A stretch of 64,000 nt of DNA, from positions 26,131 through 90,130 of the forward strand of contig JADFUC010000712.1 in assembly GCA_019722365.1 (NCBI GenBank). The letters are read 5' to 3'. The position numbers and the translations under genes are program-made. The notes under the pieces were generated by a model that saw nothing but the letters and a program-made list of their open reading frames with translations, did not search any database and was not told where the DNA came from. Of this stretch, positions 23,783-35,290 are shown in pieces (position 1 is the stretch's first letter; each line of letters starts with the position of its first letter). This DNA is from Lithospermum erythrorhizon (lineage: Eukaryota > Streptophyta > Magnoliopsida > Boraginales > Boraginaceae).

Positions 23783-23791
23783 TATTTATAG
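23783..23791 (-). promoter_or_regulatory. TATA box of the HMGB gene
   Basis: The minus strand reads CTATAAATA, about 97 bp upstream of the start codon. It predicts transcription start near 23755 and a 5' leader of roughly 70 bp. Confidence 0.7.
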
Positions 23792-23825
23792 AGGGAGATA
23801 TTGGAGCTCAATTTCAATTTCACTT

Positions 23826-23837
23826 TTTGGCGGGAAA
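23826..23837 (-). promoter_or_regulatory. Perfect E2F-binding site upstream of HMGB
   Basis: TTTGGCGGGAAA on the plus strand (TTTCCCGCCAAA on the gene strand) is the full E2F/DP consensus. It sits 35 bp upstream of the TATA box and 140 bp upstream of the ATG, the usual place in plant S-phase genes. This suggests E2F-controlled expression of the HMGB gene during DNA replication (inference). Confidence 0.75.
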
Positions 23838-23849
23838 GATTCATCATTC

Positions 23850-26500
23850 AAATTGCGCCCAGTTGTCAAAAAACATGAGTAAACTAGTTTGGGTCAGCCT
23901 TTCCAAGTCCAATTAGCAATTAGATTTCTGTCCAATTGCGCTTCAGACTATCAATGGGGTCAATTGGGGATTATTTGTGAGTTAATTGGATATCGAATTT
24001 AACGTCATGTGGTAGAGATCAAAAGTGATCGGGATTAATTTTTTGGCACCCAAAATGTGGGGCCAGTGGTAATATAATAAGAAAAAAAGCCTTGCGACCG
24101 CGGCTCGTAGAGCAGCATTCTTTGAGTTATTCTTTATTTTTTCTGCTATTACAAAAAATAAATTTTGTACAATAATTAAGCAAAATAAAAAATAAAAAAA
24201 AAATATCTGGTATTTTTTATTTTTCGAGATCTATAAATAGATAGATTTGTATAGATTTTGGATACCAAAAATTTGTTTTTACATAATTTTTATTAATTGT
24301 ATTAAAATATTATGAATTTTTTGAAATTCAAAAAAAATATTTTTGTGAAATGAAGATAAAATGATATGGAAGAGAGAAAAATTAATTTGGCCTTTCTTTG
24401 TGGTGTTGGTAAAGTTAGTGTTATTTGAAATCTTGGGCGATGTGGCCCAGGAGAGAAGTGAGTGACCTCTTCTTGGATAGTCTCGGTATCAATTTTCACA
24501 CTGCGGATACACGCCATTAAAAATACGGATTAAGTATTAATTGGTACTCGATAATTTATCGAGTATACTGATTTGACTAAATATCCTATAAATTTCTAAA
24601 ACACACATATTATTGGAACGGAACGGATAACCCGACAATTGTCTGGTACTTATCTAAAAAAAACTAAGACTTGAGCCCTTAAACTAAACTCGCTATGGTT
24701 AGCCTGAGTCAGCACATGCCCGAATTATTCAACAATTATTTATATATTAATTTTTGTACAATTAATATAATATTATTAAAATTATATAACATATAAGGGA
24801 AGAAAATGAAAAGAGAATAATTGATAGATTAATAAGTGAAATAAGTGTAATCTAACATCTTCCCACATTAGATTATAATCTCTTATACGTAAGAAATCGG
24901 ATCATAGAATTTAAGAGCTTTCGACAAATACAAAGTAGACGTTTTTAGCATATTTGACAAACAATATATAACTACCAAATCTTATGATTTCTCACAAAGT
25001 GACACATGTATGTATTAACTACTTATTAAGAATATGAGGCTTCACAAAATAACTTCTAATTACCTCATTCCCACATTACATATAAGATAATGAACAGACA
25101 TGAAATATAGGATCCGTAAGAGTAGCATATAGCCTAGTTTCATTAGCTCTAAAGCAGAACTATCTAACATCATAATTTGAAACATGAAGGTCCTTTTAAA
25201 AAAATATAAGTTGAAACCTTCACAGACTTTCTCGTTTAGCTGACAACACTATATCAAATATAAAATTATTAGATAAAGACCCTAATCAATTCTACCAACA
25301 ACAAAAAATATCAAATCTACTCATTAATCATCATCAAAGCCAATTTTTTCAAACCAAAATTTATATGTAAGTCAACTACTCACATCACATTCAGTTAACA
25401 TATACTCCGTAGTTAACACTCAACAATCGTAATTGAGCCAGAAGGCATATTTCATTGGTAAAAGGAGTGAGAGTCTTCAAATACTTGTGCTTGAAGTGGC
25501 TCTTAAATGCGGTGTGGAGTTCGAGTGCAGTGGCGAAATCTCGTATTGAAGTGGTTTAAATAAAAGCATTTCGTCACTGGCAGGTTGAAGCACATAGTGT
25601 GACGATTTCACACTTTTTCAACAATCGTAATTGAATCAAATCTTCAAAACACAATAATTCAGTCAATTTTATTGTTATTAAAAATTAGGTAACCAACTAA
25701 GCATGAAACAACGATCAAATTGATTTATGTTTCTAAAATAAGAAAAAGATCCAATCTCTGCTTAGTACTTGTTCTCCATGACCGTGAAAGTTATGATCTT
25801 TCTGGCAGCCTATGTGCTTCTATTGATAATTTTGGTATGAAAAATAAATAATCTTGAAATGGATAAATAATCAAACAGTTGTGGTCATTTTTAGATAGTA
25901 GAACAGTTAAGATAGATTCTGGGGCTTCATGGAATAACCACGAATTATTACACCCTTTTCATATTATATATGGGATAGATAATTACTTCAATGTATCACA
26001 TTAAGCTAAGCAGATGTAAGGGAAAAAATTTCTCCAGACAAGATTCGATCGTTTGATATTCTTGAGTTCACTGGTTCTCAATACAAACTCTCATCACAAC
26101 AGTTATATAATTTAAGTAGTACAAACTATTTCTTTTTAGCTTCCTTTTCATTTTTTTTCTTTCTTAATTTTGTTTCTCCCTAAAATCTCATTCACATTAC
26201 TTGGATGGGTCACATTTTTTACCTATTTCTAATTAAGTGTCCATTGCACATTTCTCCACCTCCTACCACTCTTGCATCGATTCACCTCATCACTAAAAAC
26301 ATCATCATCCTTTTCATCTTCTACCACAAAAAAATCCGCCCTTTCAACTTCTCCTTTTTTATAGTTTGTTATTTTTATTCTACACATCTTAATTATCAAC
26401 CAAAATTACTACACTTCACTATGAATTCTAATACATAATCCAAAAATAGACTAGTTTAGGAGTTGATAGCCAAAAATTATTATTACTATAAATAATCATC
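23850..26500. other. Spacer between HMGB and the LINE nest, no gene seen
   Basis: AT-rich sequence with mononucleotide runs (24150-24210) and no exon-like frame. A region at about 25435-25560 has weak Pol III box A/B resemblance (GGTAAAAGG and GAGTTCGAGTGC) and might be an old SINE. The 77-codon plus frame at 26205-26438 lacks homology and is probably chance or LINE 5' untranslated sequence. Confidence 0.45.
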
Positions 26501-26509
26501 AAGCTATCT

Positions 26510-27215
26510 TTAATCGGTCATTTCATTGATGATGGATACCACTCTGAAAATCAAGTCAAAAATTATATCAACTCAGAATGGCATCTACAAAGTCATGGCA
26601 AAATCAGGAAACATGATCAAGTCTTCCTTTTTCGATTTCAAGCCACATATTATATGGATTTGGTCATGTCAGAGGGTTCTCTTAACTTGCACGAAGCTTT
26701 AATAATTCTAGACTACTAGAGGTCTAATATTTGATTTGAAACTTTTCAAATCAACTTTGCCAACATTTGGGTTCAGATTCATCTTGTCCCAAATGACTAT
26801 TTTAATCGTGGTAATCTTTATAATATCTTTCAAGCTCTAGGGGATGTGCAGAATATAGATTGGATGCACCAAATGTTGTTAATCGATAATTTATCCGAGT
26901 TCAAGTCAGATTACCCTTACAAGAACCATTGATTGCAGGAACATATATTGGCATTGAAGGATATCCACACTGGATTGCTTTCAGATATGAAAGGATTTTT
27001 AGAGTATGTTATAGATATGGTTGTATTGTACATAATGATTCTAATTGTATTGTTCAACAACCTAGAAACCTGATCAACTATCGAAGTAGATTGGAAAACA
27101 CCATATTTGATACATCCTTACACTTTCATACCTCTGATGATCTTCCACTCTTTACCCTTCAAATCGGAGCCTTTGCTAACATACAAGTCAGTCGAAACAC
27201 TTCTATTGTGAAAGC
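26510..27215 (+). pseudogene. LINE ORF1 fragment (DUF4283 plus zinc knuckle)
   Basis: One plus frame from about 26530 reads an N-terminal DUF4283-like domain with KIRKHDQVFLFRFQATYYM. After a frame change the segment at 26929-27231 reads PLIAGTYIGIEGYP-like text, followed by FRYERIFRVCYRYGCIVHND and SNC. This is the zinc knuckle found after DUF4283 (CX2CX4HX4C), with the second cysteine replaced by tyrosine. The domain binds LINE RNA. The fragment is cut at 27215 by the LTR of gypsy element 2. Confidence 0.78.
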
Positions 27216-29290
27216 TGTAAAAAAGCGGTAACATTCGTTGAATTAATAAATTAAAATATGGGGTTATTAAATTGATTAACGTAAAATTTCAGAAACCAAC
27301 TTTATATTTTATGCGATAAATGTTGATGTTGGAAATTTATTGTCGAGGTAAGTTGAATCAAGAGGTATAAGCGAACAAAAGCGATTAAATTCTCATCGGC
27401 ATAAACTTCGTTTTCCGTCATCCTTTTCGCCTTAAACAAGCCTTAAGAGTGGAAAATAAAACAAAAAAAGAAAAAAAATCCGTCTCCTTCCCCGCCGTAG
27501 AACCGCTGAACCCGCTCCCTCTCCCCAATTTATTTCTTGATTTCTCCGTCTAAAGAGCTTTGACCCTCAATTTCTTGGGGTTTACCATCGTCTCTTGATT
27601 CAGTAAAAAGGTCGAAACTTTTTGTGTATTTCTTGAGTTTCGACTAGGTTGACTTTTGTTGACTTTTGTGTTTTCGATTTTTATTGCTTCAATTGATTCT
27701 TGGGCTTTAAATTAGTTGTTCTTGAGTTGAAATTACGCGTTTGGATGAGAAATTTGTGACGTTTTAGGGACGTTGACTTTTTGGGATTTAGTTTGACTTC
27801 GGTTTTTGAGGTTTAATATCGTATATAATTATTATCTAGGCTTAGATTATAGTATAGGAGATGATAATAATCGATTTTTGGGGTAGAAAAGTGTTGGTAA
27901 AGTTGGGTTGACTTTCGAGTTGACTTCGGGTTTGACTTTTTCAAAACATTTTAAAATGATATAAGTATGTTCTTGGATCCTTATTATAGTTGTTTAGAGG
28001 TGGAAATTGTAGTTTATAGGTTGTTGGATGAATATATGTTGAAATTAGTTTTATTAGTTTTGAGTAGTAGATGGGTTTTGGGATTAGAGGTTGTTAGAAA
28101 TGGGTTTAATTAGTTGGAAAAGTTGATAATTGGGATTGATTAGAATTGTTTAAAGTGTTAGTACTTGGGTTAGTGTGAGGGCGAAGTTAGAGAGGTTTAG
28201 GTTTAGTTGAAATTTTGTCCTTAGTTTATCGTTGAAGTTTAATTGGTAATATTTCACATAAAGTTTAATGGGTACTAAAAGTTCTTCAAAGATAATTTAT
28301 ACTTGAAATTAGTAGTAATTGTACTTTCGGTGTTTTGTTTAGACTGAGCAGCGGGGAAAGGCTTGCGGATTGATTATTTGCTTTCGGGCGCTAGTGAGTG
28401 CCCAGCCAAAGGTGGGGATTTAGCACTTTCGTTTGATAACATTATTTCACGTTTAATTGAAGTACTTGGTAAAATAAATATGTGTCATATATTTGTGTTA
28501 TGAACTTATGTTAGTGTAGTTGTGAAATTGTGAAATGTTAGGGTTGTATGATGTTAGGTATTAGATACATTATGGTAGTAGCTTCTATATGAAATTGTTG
28601 TCTTGGGTATATTATGGTTGCTATATTGGGATTGTTGTGTGATTGTTGCTTGGTTGTTCTATCTTGGTTGTTATAGTTGCCGTGATGTTGGTTGAGTTGT
28701 GTGTGGTTGTGTTTTGTCATGGTTGGGATGTTTGGTGTGATGTTGGTTGTTGGTCATGTTTGGTTTCATATAGAATTAGTCACGCGTATTAGGATGTGGG
28801 CATGTTGGAGTCGCATGTGAGGTCGTTTGTGCGGGATGGGGTGTGTTTATGATATTATGGGTGATCCCGAAGGTGAGCACGCGGCGAGGATATCTTGTTT
28901 ATGGGTGAAGCGAAGAAGGGTGAGCACAAAGGGAAAAGGATATGATATTATGTTGTGTTACATGGGTGAGCACTGGGAAAGGGAGACATGACATTATAAA
29001 TATAGGATCACGGTTATTATTGCATGGTCTTGCATTGTGTTGACATTGGGTAGATGTCATTTCGTACGAAATGTCGATAATGTCACGTGCGTTACCGGGA
29101 GTTTTGTTATATTATTGTGGTATAACCGTTGTATTTGGGAGCTATGTGTTTTGCTGGTTTTGAGTATATGACATACTATCTCTACTGGGTATAACATGTG
29201 GGATAACGTAAGTTGAGTCCTTTAAAATGTATATGTTGGTGATGGTTATTCTTATTGTGACTCACATGAATACTTGGTTTTATTCTTTTA

Positions 29291-29335
<45 letters not shown>

Positions 29336-29857
29336 TCTATCCTTCGTGTCAATATCTCTTGTTTGTCTAAATTCGGATGTGAATAAGTTACCACCGGGTG
29401 ATACGTTTCGGCAAAATTTGTCGAGCTTACCCCGCTTCGACCTCAGTTAGCCCGGGTGCCTTTGTGAAGCCCGGTTGAGTTCGTGAGTGTCGGTGATTTT
29501 ACTTAGGTGAGAGGCGGGTGGCTAGGATCTTTCAGCGGTCATCTTTTATTCTCACTCATTTTTATGTACTCAAATTTACGTATTTTTGTTTGGTGTTGAA
29601 AATGTAATGCTTGTTTTATGGAGTATCTTGATTTTTGGAAATGTTATGAAGTTGCATTTTGGATTTGGTTCACGTAATGCCACGATTAAACTACATATGG
29701 AAGCGTTTTGAGCTTTGAACTATTTTACTTTTATCAGACTACCGAGGGTTCTCGCGATTTTCAAACGGAGTTATTTTTGTGTCAACCATCGTATGGTGAC
29801 TGGGATATACGAGGTTGATAACTTCTCAACCTCGAGGGCGTCACGACTCGGTGGTCA
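27216..29857 (+). repeat. 5' LTR of gypsy element 2
   Basis: It begins TGTAAAAAAGCGGTAAC and ends GTGGTCA. It aligns with 42845-45445 along its whole length (for example TTCTTGGGCTTTAAATTAGT at 27698 and 43319). Inside are GTTGACTTT-rich text, three imperfect GGGTGA..GAGCAC..GGATATGA repeats of about 50 bp (28858-28993), and a (TA)n near the R/U5 side. Confidence 0.9.
29293..29333. repeat. (TA)20 microsatellite in the 5' LTR of gypsy 2
   Basis: Pure TA run of about 41 bp. Its partner in the 3' LTR (44895-44955) is about 20 bp longer, so the array has changed length since the two LTRs were identical. Confidence 0.95.
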
Positions 29858-29866
29858 TTCTGATTA

Positions 29867-29878
29867 TGGTATCGGGCG
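29867..29878 (+). other. Primer-binding site, gypsy 2
   Basis: TGGTATCGGGCG, nine bases after the LTR-ending CA. It matches the first seven bases of the initiator-Met primer site TGGTATCAGAGC, with a damaged remainder like that of gypsy element 1. Confidence 0.8.
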
Positions 29879-30299
29879 TAGGTTTCTTTTAACTATTTTG
29901 TGGCGTATTTTGAGTCTAAAGTTTTATGGGGAATTTTGTGGCATGAATCTTTATGAGTCTAAATTATTTTATCTTCTTTTAAATTAGGCGCTGAGGGATG
30001 CCACCGAGAGTTGGAGTTCTTGCCGAGATCAAATGGACATTAGGGAATGGTGTGCTTTTAGGGTGGAAATTTGAGGCCCAGCGTTGGTAGGGGTGATCTT
30101 TGGAAGGGGCTTAGTGGTAGACCTAGAGCGAGGGGAGTCTTTAGAGGAAGGGGCAGTGGTGATGAGCCCGAGTATAGATGACGGGTCCCGGGAGGATGTG
30201 AATTTCCCGAGGCAGAGTATGAGATTTTTGGAAGCAGAATGGGAGTGGCGCGGGCCCCATTTTGACAGCCCGATGCGCTCAGGAGGCGGTGATTCAGAC

Positions 30300-30740
30300 T
30301 AGAATTGCTAAGAGCAGGTTTCTGAAGAGGACCACGAGTTTAAAATGCAGCGGTACAGCGGAGGATTCTGATCGAATTTTTAGAGCGATGAGAATAAGTT
30401 TGAAGCCCGATAGGTTTGGTGGATGAGTTAAAGGTGAAGTTTGCGGTGTACCCGGTTATTGGGAGGAGCTAGGAGTTGGTGGAACCATGTTTACAAAGAT
30501 TTGGTTGCTAGGGGAGATATCCCGATCACTTGGGTTCGATTCGAGGAACTCTTTAAACAAAATTTACGTTTGGAGACTTCGTATATGCGATGGAGAGGGG
30601 TTGATCACGGATCACGACAAGGAGAGAAAGGCGTTGATGGGTATGAAGAGGTTTAACGACTTGTGCAGTTTAGTTCTAGTGTACCCAGCTGAGGCTGGAG
30701 GATCAGCGGGTTTTCGTCAAGAGTGAAACTCTGATTAAGT
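30300..30740 (+). pseudogene. Gag region, gypsy 2, broken
   Basis: The plus frame 30441-30656 reads GGARSWWNHVYKDLVARG and continues to ITWVRFEELFKQN, the retrotransposon Gag (capsid) core seen in plant chromoviruses. A second frame (30487-30726) carries ERKALMGMKRFNDLCSLV, the C-terminal half of the same domain, so an indel near 30600 splits it. No intact CCHC knuckle is found downstream, where arginine/glycine/proline-rich frames (30763-31032) suggest the usual linker. Confidence 0.88.
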
Positions 30741-31379
30741 AAGAGGCGTCCTTGTTTACTTATTGATTTTCACAGTTGAGGAATGCAGCATTGCAGGTGG
30801 AGAGGACATAGCAGAATCTAGAGGTGAAAAGAGGGAGGTACGATGTGGCCCCGGAGGCTGCGAGGGCCACTCTGGCGGGGATTTGAGGAGGAACTTCGGC
30901 GGCCACCGCCCGGGGCCAGAGCCATTTGAGCAGCGCCCTCTTGTTCGACCAGATTTTTCAAGAGACTTCTCGGCATCTCGAGCACCTCCTAGAATGAGTG
31001 GACAGGTTTTCAGGTATTCGGTGTTCCAGTAGGATGTGCATATTGATATTGCAATGCGGATAGAGTGGACCTGAGGCGAAATTGTCGTGAGAGTTAATGA
31101 CCGGGGCATTTTGCGAATGTGTAATCCCTTACGTATGTAGATGCAGGTAGAAGCTGACCACTTCAGTTTCGACACAGTTTGGGAGAGAGGTGGATTCGGG
31201 TAGTGAGGTGGGCCGGTTTGGAGACTGACGAGCCAGTAGAAGAGTTGGTAATAGACGGCCGGGTGGGCGGGTAGGTATGAGTGGAGTTAGCCTTTGGCGG
31301 AGGGCTAATCGATGTAGTCAGCATATGACGGGGAAGCACGGGATATTCCGAGGGAATGGTGGCCAGGTACCTATCTTTA

Positions 31380-31690
31380 TAATAGACTTTTGATGCTCGA
31401 GTCTTGTTTGATTACGGAGCCTGGCGCTCTTTTATATCTACGAACTTTGCTGAAGGCTACCTTTGGGTTATGAACATCGTGATTGCCTTTAATAATAATG
31501 ACACCGGTGGGGAGGTCGGTTGAGGTAATTGAGGTTTATAGAAATTGCCCCTTAAGTGTTGATAATCATGTACTAGAGTGGATCCTATTATCTATGAGTT
31601 AGTGGATTTTGACTTAATCTTGGGAATGGACTGGTTGGGGAAACACCATGCTGTAATAAATTGTCACCGTAAAAATTGTGTTGACAGCAC
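31380..31690 (+). pseudogene. Aspartic protease region, gypsy 2, broken
   Basis: Readable plus-strand pieces are FDARVLFDYGAW-like text near 31385-31425 (active-site region, with the D-S-G triad altered), TPVGRSVEV near 31503-31530 followed by YRNCPLSVDNH, and LILGMDWLGKHHAVINCHRK at about 31613-31675. The last is the conserved strand before RT. Each piece is in a different frame. Its role would be polyprotein processing. Confidence 0.82.
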
Positions 31691-31849
31691 GATAGGCTGA
31701 ATTCTGAGTTCGGGGGATAGGAGAATTTTACCATGCTTTGTTTTGATCACCGGTGTTCGCTGGTAAGTTATTGAACAAGGGATGTATTAGGTATTTGGGT
31801 TATGTGGTTGAAGAAAGATGAGCTAAGCTTGAAAATGTCGGATTGAGGG

Positions 31850-32690
31850 AATTTGAGGATGTGTTTCGAGAAAGATTTGCAGACTACCTCGAGCAGAGAG
31901 ATTGAATTTTGATCAGTGATGGTGTAGGGAGCGGCTCCAGTATCTATGGCGTCTGAGAATGGCTCAGTCGAAAGGGATTGAACAGGTTGCGGGGAGTTGT
32001 TGGAGAAGGGTTTATAAGGCGAGATATTCTCCTTGCAGGGTGCTCTCTCGGTGTTGTTAGTCAAGAAGAAGGATGGAGCGATGAGGCTTTTGTATTGATT
32101 AAACCGATTGAACAAAGTGACTATTAAAAATAGGTACCCGTTGCCAAGGATTGATGACCTTTTCGATCAACTGAGGGATGCAAAGGTCTTTTCAAAAATT
32201 GATTTGAGGTCTGGATATCACCAAATGAGGATTAAGGAAGATGATATATCAAAATCGGCCTTTAGAGCGAAACTTAGGACAACATGAGTTCTTGGTGATG
32301 CTTGGATTTGGTTTGACAAATGCCCAAGCTGACTTTCATGGACACGATGAGCCGTGTTTTTAGAGTTCTTGGATAAGTTTGTGAAGTTTGTATTTATTGG
32401 CGACATCTTAATCTATTCCGAGGGTAAAGGTTGGAACATAGCGAAAATTTGAGGAAAGTATTGGAAACCTTTCGGGTAAACAAGTTGTACGCAAAGTTTT
32501 CAAAGTGTGAATTTTGGTTGGGAAAGGTACAATTCTTAGGTCATGTTATCTCGGGCGAGGGTGTTAGTGTGGACCCACAAAAAGTGGAAGCGGTGATGAA
32601 TTGGGAGAGGCCTCTGAAGTGTGGTAGTGAAGTTTCTTGGGCTTAGTGGGTATTGCAGAAGATTAAATGAAGACTTTTAGTTAATCGTAC
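31850..32690 (+). pseudogene. Reverse transcriptase domain, gypsy 2, broken; catalytic motif altered
   Basis: Recognisable plus-strand stretches are VKKKDGAMRL (32065-32095), [20 protein letters not shown] and the following [19 protein letters not shown] (32131-32245), LTNAQADF (32313-32336) and SKCEFWLGKVQFLGHVISGE (32500-32560). The metal-binding motif reads FIGDILIYS: codon 32399-32401 is GGC where the first aspartate codon of FIDD is expected. Small indels break the frame near 32095 and 32280. The lost aspartate alone would abolish polymerisation. Confidence 0.92.
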
Positions 32691-33150
32691 TCGATGACCA
32701 AGTTGACAAGGAATAGCGTACCATTTGTGTGGAGGCGAAGAGTGTGATGCATTTCAATGGTACAGAAGAGGTGACTAAAGCTTACCGGTGTTGAAGCACT
32801 ACTTAGAGAGCGAGGGTATGTGGTGTCTGGCCGTCGCCCCGCTCCGGGGTTAGAAGCTGCGTATTGATGCAAAATGGGAAGGTAATCGCTTATGCTACCG
32901 AAAATTGAAGAATCATGAATGAATTATCTACCCATGATTTAAGTTAACATGACCGTTTTAGCGAAAATTTGGAAACCTTGTAGGGGTTAAATGCCGAGAT
33001 ATTCTGATTAGAAAAGTTTGAAGTATATTACCACACAGAGGGAGCTGAATTTGAGACAACGACGGTGGACAGAGTTTCTGAGTGACTATGATGTAACGAT
33101 TGAGTATCATCCAGGGAAAGCAAATGTAGTGGCGGATGCTTTAAGCTGAA
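32691..33150 (+). pseudogene. RNase H domain, gypsy 2, broken
   Basis: The C-terminal part is clear: 33027-33147 reads [20 protein letters not shown], then [20 protein letters not shown], the end of Ty3/gypsy RNase H. The N-terminal part (32800-32960) is scrambled by indels. The position between RT and the integrase zinc finger is as expected. Confidence 0.88.
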
Positions 33151-33399
33151 AAGGGAAAGTGAAGGAACCAAAGAGTGAGTTGAAACATATTGGGGTAAAC
33201 TTTGAGGTTGGAGGTGATGGATCCTTATTGGCCTATGAAAGTGGGGCTGTGTTGCTAGATAAAGAGGAGAAATGGAAAGAAAGATGAGAAGGTCTGAGGG
33301 CTGATTGAAGCGAAGAGGGAGGTAAACTGAGTTCACGATTAGGTGATGATGATACCGCGATTAGGAGGCGGTGGTTGTGTGCCCAACTGCCCAGGCCTA

Positions 33400-34289
33400 A
33401 AGGGAGATCTTGGATGAAGCTGTGGCCAACTGCATATAATATCATCCGAGGGAATGCAATGTGCGAAGCAAGGGAGAACTATTGGTGGCAGAATGAAGAA
33501 AATTGCGTTTAGTAGCGAAGTGCTTAATTTGCCAACAAATCGGGATTGACCATAAACCATCCGAGGAGTTCTTTGCGGCCCATTCTTAGATACAGATGAA
33601 TGAGAAGATCACGAGGACATTGTCTTTGGAGCTTCAGAAAACTTCGGATAATAAATTATGGGATTTGGGTAATTGTGGATAGACTATCTAAGACCGCTCG
33701 TTTTCTACTATTAAGTCAGCCAGATGGGCCGGACAGTTGGCCAAGATATGGACCAAGTGGTGAGGCTAAATGGGTCTTAGGAGTATTGTTTTGGATAGGG
33801 ATGCAAGGTTCACTTGAGGTTTTGGGGAGGCTTCCGATTAGGCATTAGGCGAGGTCAATTTGAGTCTTCGTTTAATCCTCGAGAAGCGGACCGATTATCA
33901 GGAGAGCGATTCAAGCGTTGGAGGGACATCTTCTGAGCTTGTTTGTTGGGTTTCTACGGTAGTTTGGGATGAAGAGTTGCGAAAATGGAGTTTTCTTATA
34001 TGATAGTTTCAAGCTGGCGTTGGGATGGCATTGACCTTATGGTAGGAGGTGTAGGACTCGGAGTAATGTTGGAATATGAAGTGGGAGAAAGAAAGATACA
34101 TAGATTTGAGAGTTGGTGGAAGGATTCGATAGAGAGAGTAAAGATGATACAACAACATTTGAAACGACCTGGGATAGACAAAATGCCTTTATCGGCTGAA
34201 TAGATTTGTCGTTCGAGGTGGGTGACCGGGTATTTTTGAAGATATCTCCATGGAAGGGTGTAATGAGGTTGGGAGAAGAGGAGTTAGGT
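33400..34289 (+). pseudogene. Integrase, 5' part, gypsy 2, broken and interrupted
   Basis: Zinc-binding domain text lies at 33410-33545 (damaged HHCC with CLICQQIGIDH near the end), and the core starts IWVIVDRLSKTARFL (33660-33705). From 34080 frames read YEVGERKIHRFESWWKDSIE-like text, and 34211-34280 reads FEVGDRVFLKISPWKGVMR, the tail module. The frame is cut at 34289 by a copia element and resumes at 42431 with YIGR, the next part of the same motif. That join proves the insertion site. Confidence 0.88.
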
Positions 34290-34294
34290 CCCGG

Positions 34295-35274
34295 TGTTGG
34301 AAATCAGTGAAATTGATTCCATTTAATTATGCCCAGATTGCGACGATTATGTCAATTCATTTTACCGGTTGGTTAAATGTGATTATCGAGAACTTAGTGT
34401 TCAACTTAGTAATTGTATATTATTACTAGTGTGAGTTCTCATGATAATTTATGGGTTATGAGGCGATTCTTAGATCTTACTTTCGTTAATCGTGCCATAA
34501 TAATAGTAATTGCTCAATTATTATTATTATACAACTTCTTATTATCTAGGAGCCTAGAAGGTCATTTTTATCTGATGACGTTGAGTTATATTTCATGAAA
34601 TTAAGAAACTGTATAATTGAAATGTATTTCTCAATTACAAGGGATACATTTATGTAGAATATCTATTGAACAAATAGAATCAATTAAATAGTTATTTAAT
34701 TAGTTGAATATTAATATTGTCAATAACTTAAAAGATTATTGATATTGACTCGATACTATTTAATTAAGCTAATTAAATGATTCAACTCATTAACCTTTCG
34801 TTAGTGTGTAGACAAAAGCTAGGATTAGCAATTAAACTAATACTTAGCGGGTTGCTTATCGGGCTTGTTTAACTGTACATATAAGCAAACTTTAGGGTTT
34901 TTCATAAGAGTTTTGTAAAATATTTTTCATCAAAAACCCTAAAGTAGCCCTTGGCGAAATTCTCAAGAATTTTTCTTGGGTTTGTTAAATCGCTTGTTTA
35001 CTAGCATAAATCGGTTCGTGATTGACCTCTAGAATTGTGGACCAACTAAAGATATCATAAAGCGATATTACTGACAAGAATTTGAAGGAAGTCAAATTCA
35101 CGTTGTGAATTTGAAGCGTGTCAGGAACTTTAGTGGAATTTGCCGTTGCGATATGAAATTACTGTTTATTCATACATTGCAAATATGAACTTTATTTAAT
35201 AATGTAGTACGCACTTTAAGATTTCTGGAATTATGGATTTGTATTTATACTCTATATCCATAGTATTTCCATCG
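34295..35274 (+). repeat. 5' LTR of the nested copia element
   Basis: It starts TGTTGGAAATCAGTG after the target duplication. The end near 35274 is placed by the following primer-binding-like sequence. The last 490 bp (34785-35274) match 41940-42425, including CATCAAAAACCCTAAAGTAG. The first 490 bp instead match, in antisense, 55730-56013, which confirms that 34295 is a true LTR start. Confidence 0.85.
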
Positions 35275-35290
35275 GTGGCATCATAAGGCA
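35275..35290 (+). other. Primer-binding site of the nested copia element
   Basis: GTGGCATCATAAGGC directly after the LTR resembles the copia initiator-Met site TGGTATCAGAGC, with one mismatch in the first eight bases. Confidence 0.5.

Noticed and set aside
25435..25560. Possible SINE with Pol III boxes
   Set aside because: The boxes are weak, no poly-A or T-rich tail or target duplication is visible, and no second copy was found in the window.
26205..26438. 77-codon hydrophobic frame before the LINE
   Set aside because: No homology, ends before the DUF4283 region, composition explains its residues.
30756..31175. 139-codon minus frame over gypsy 2
   Set aside because: It is antisense to the gag-protease linker of a plus-strand element; a shadow frame.
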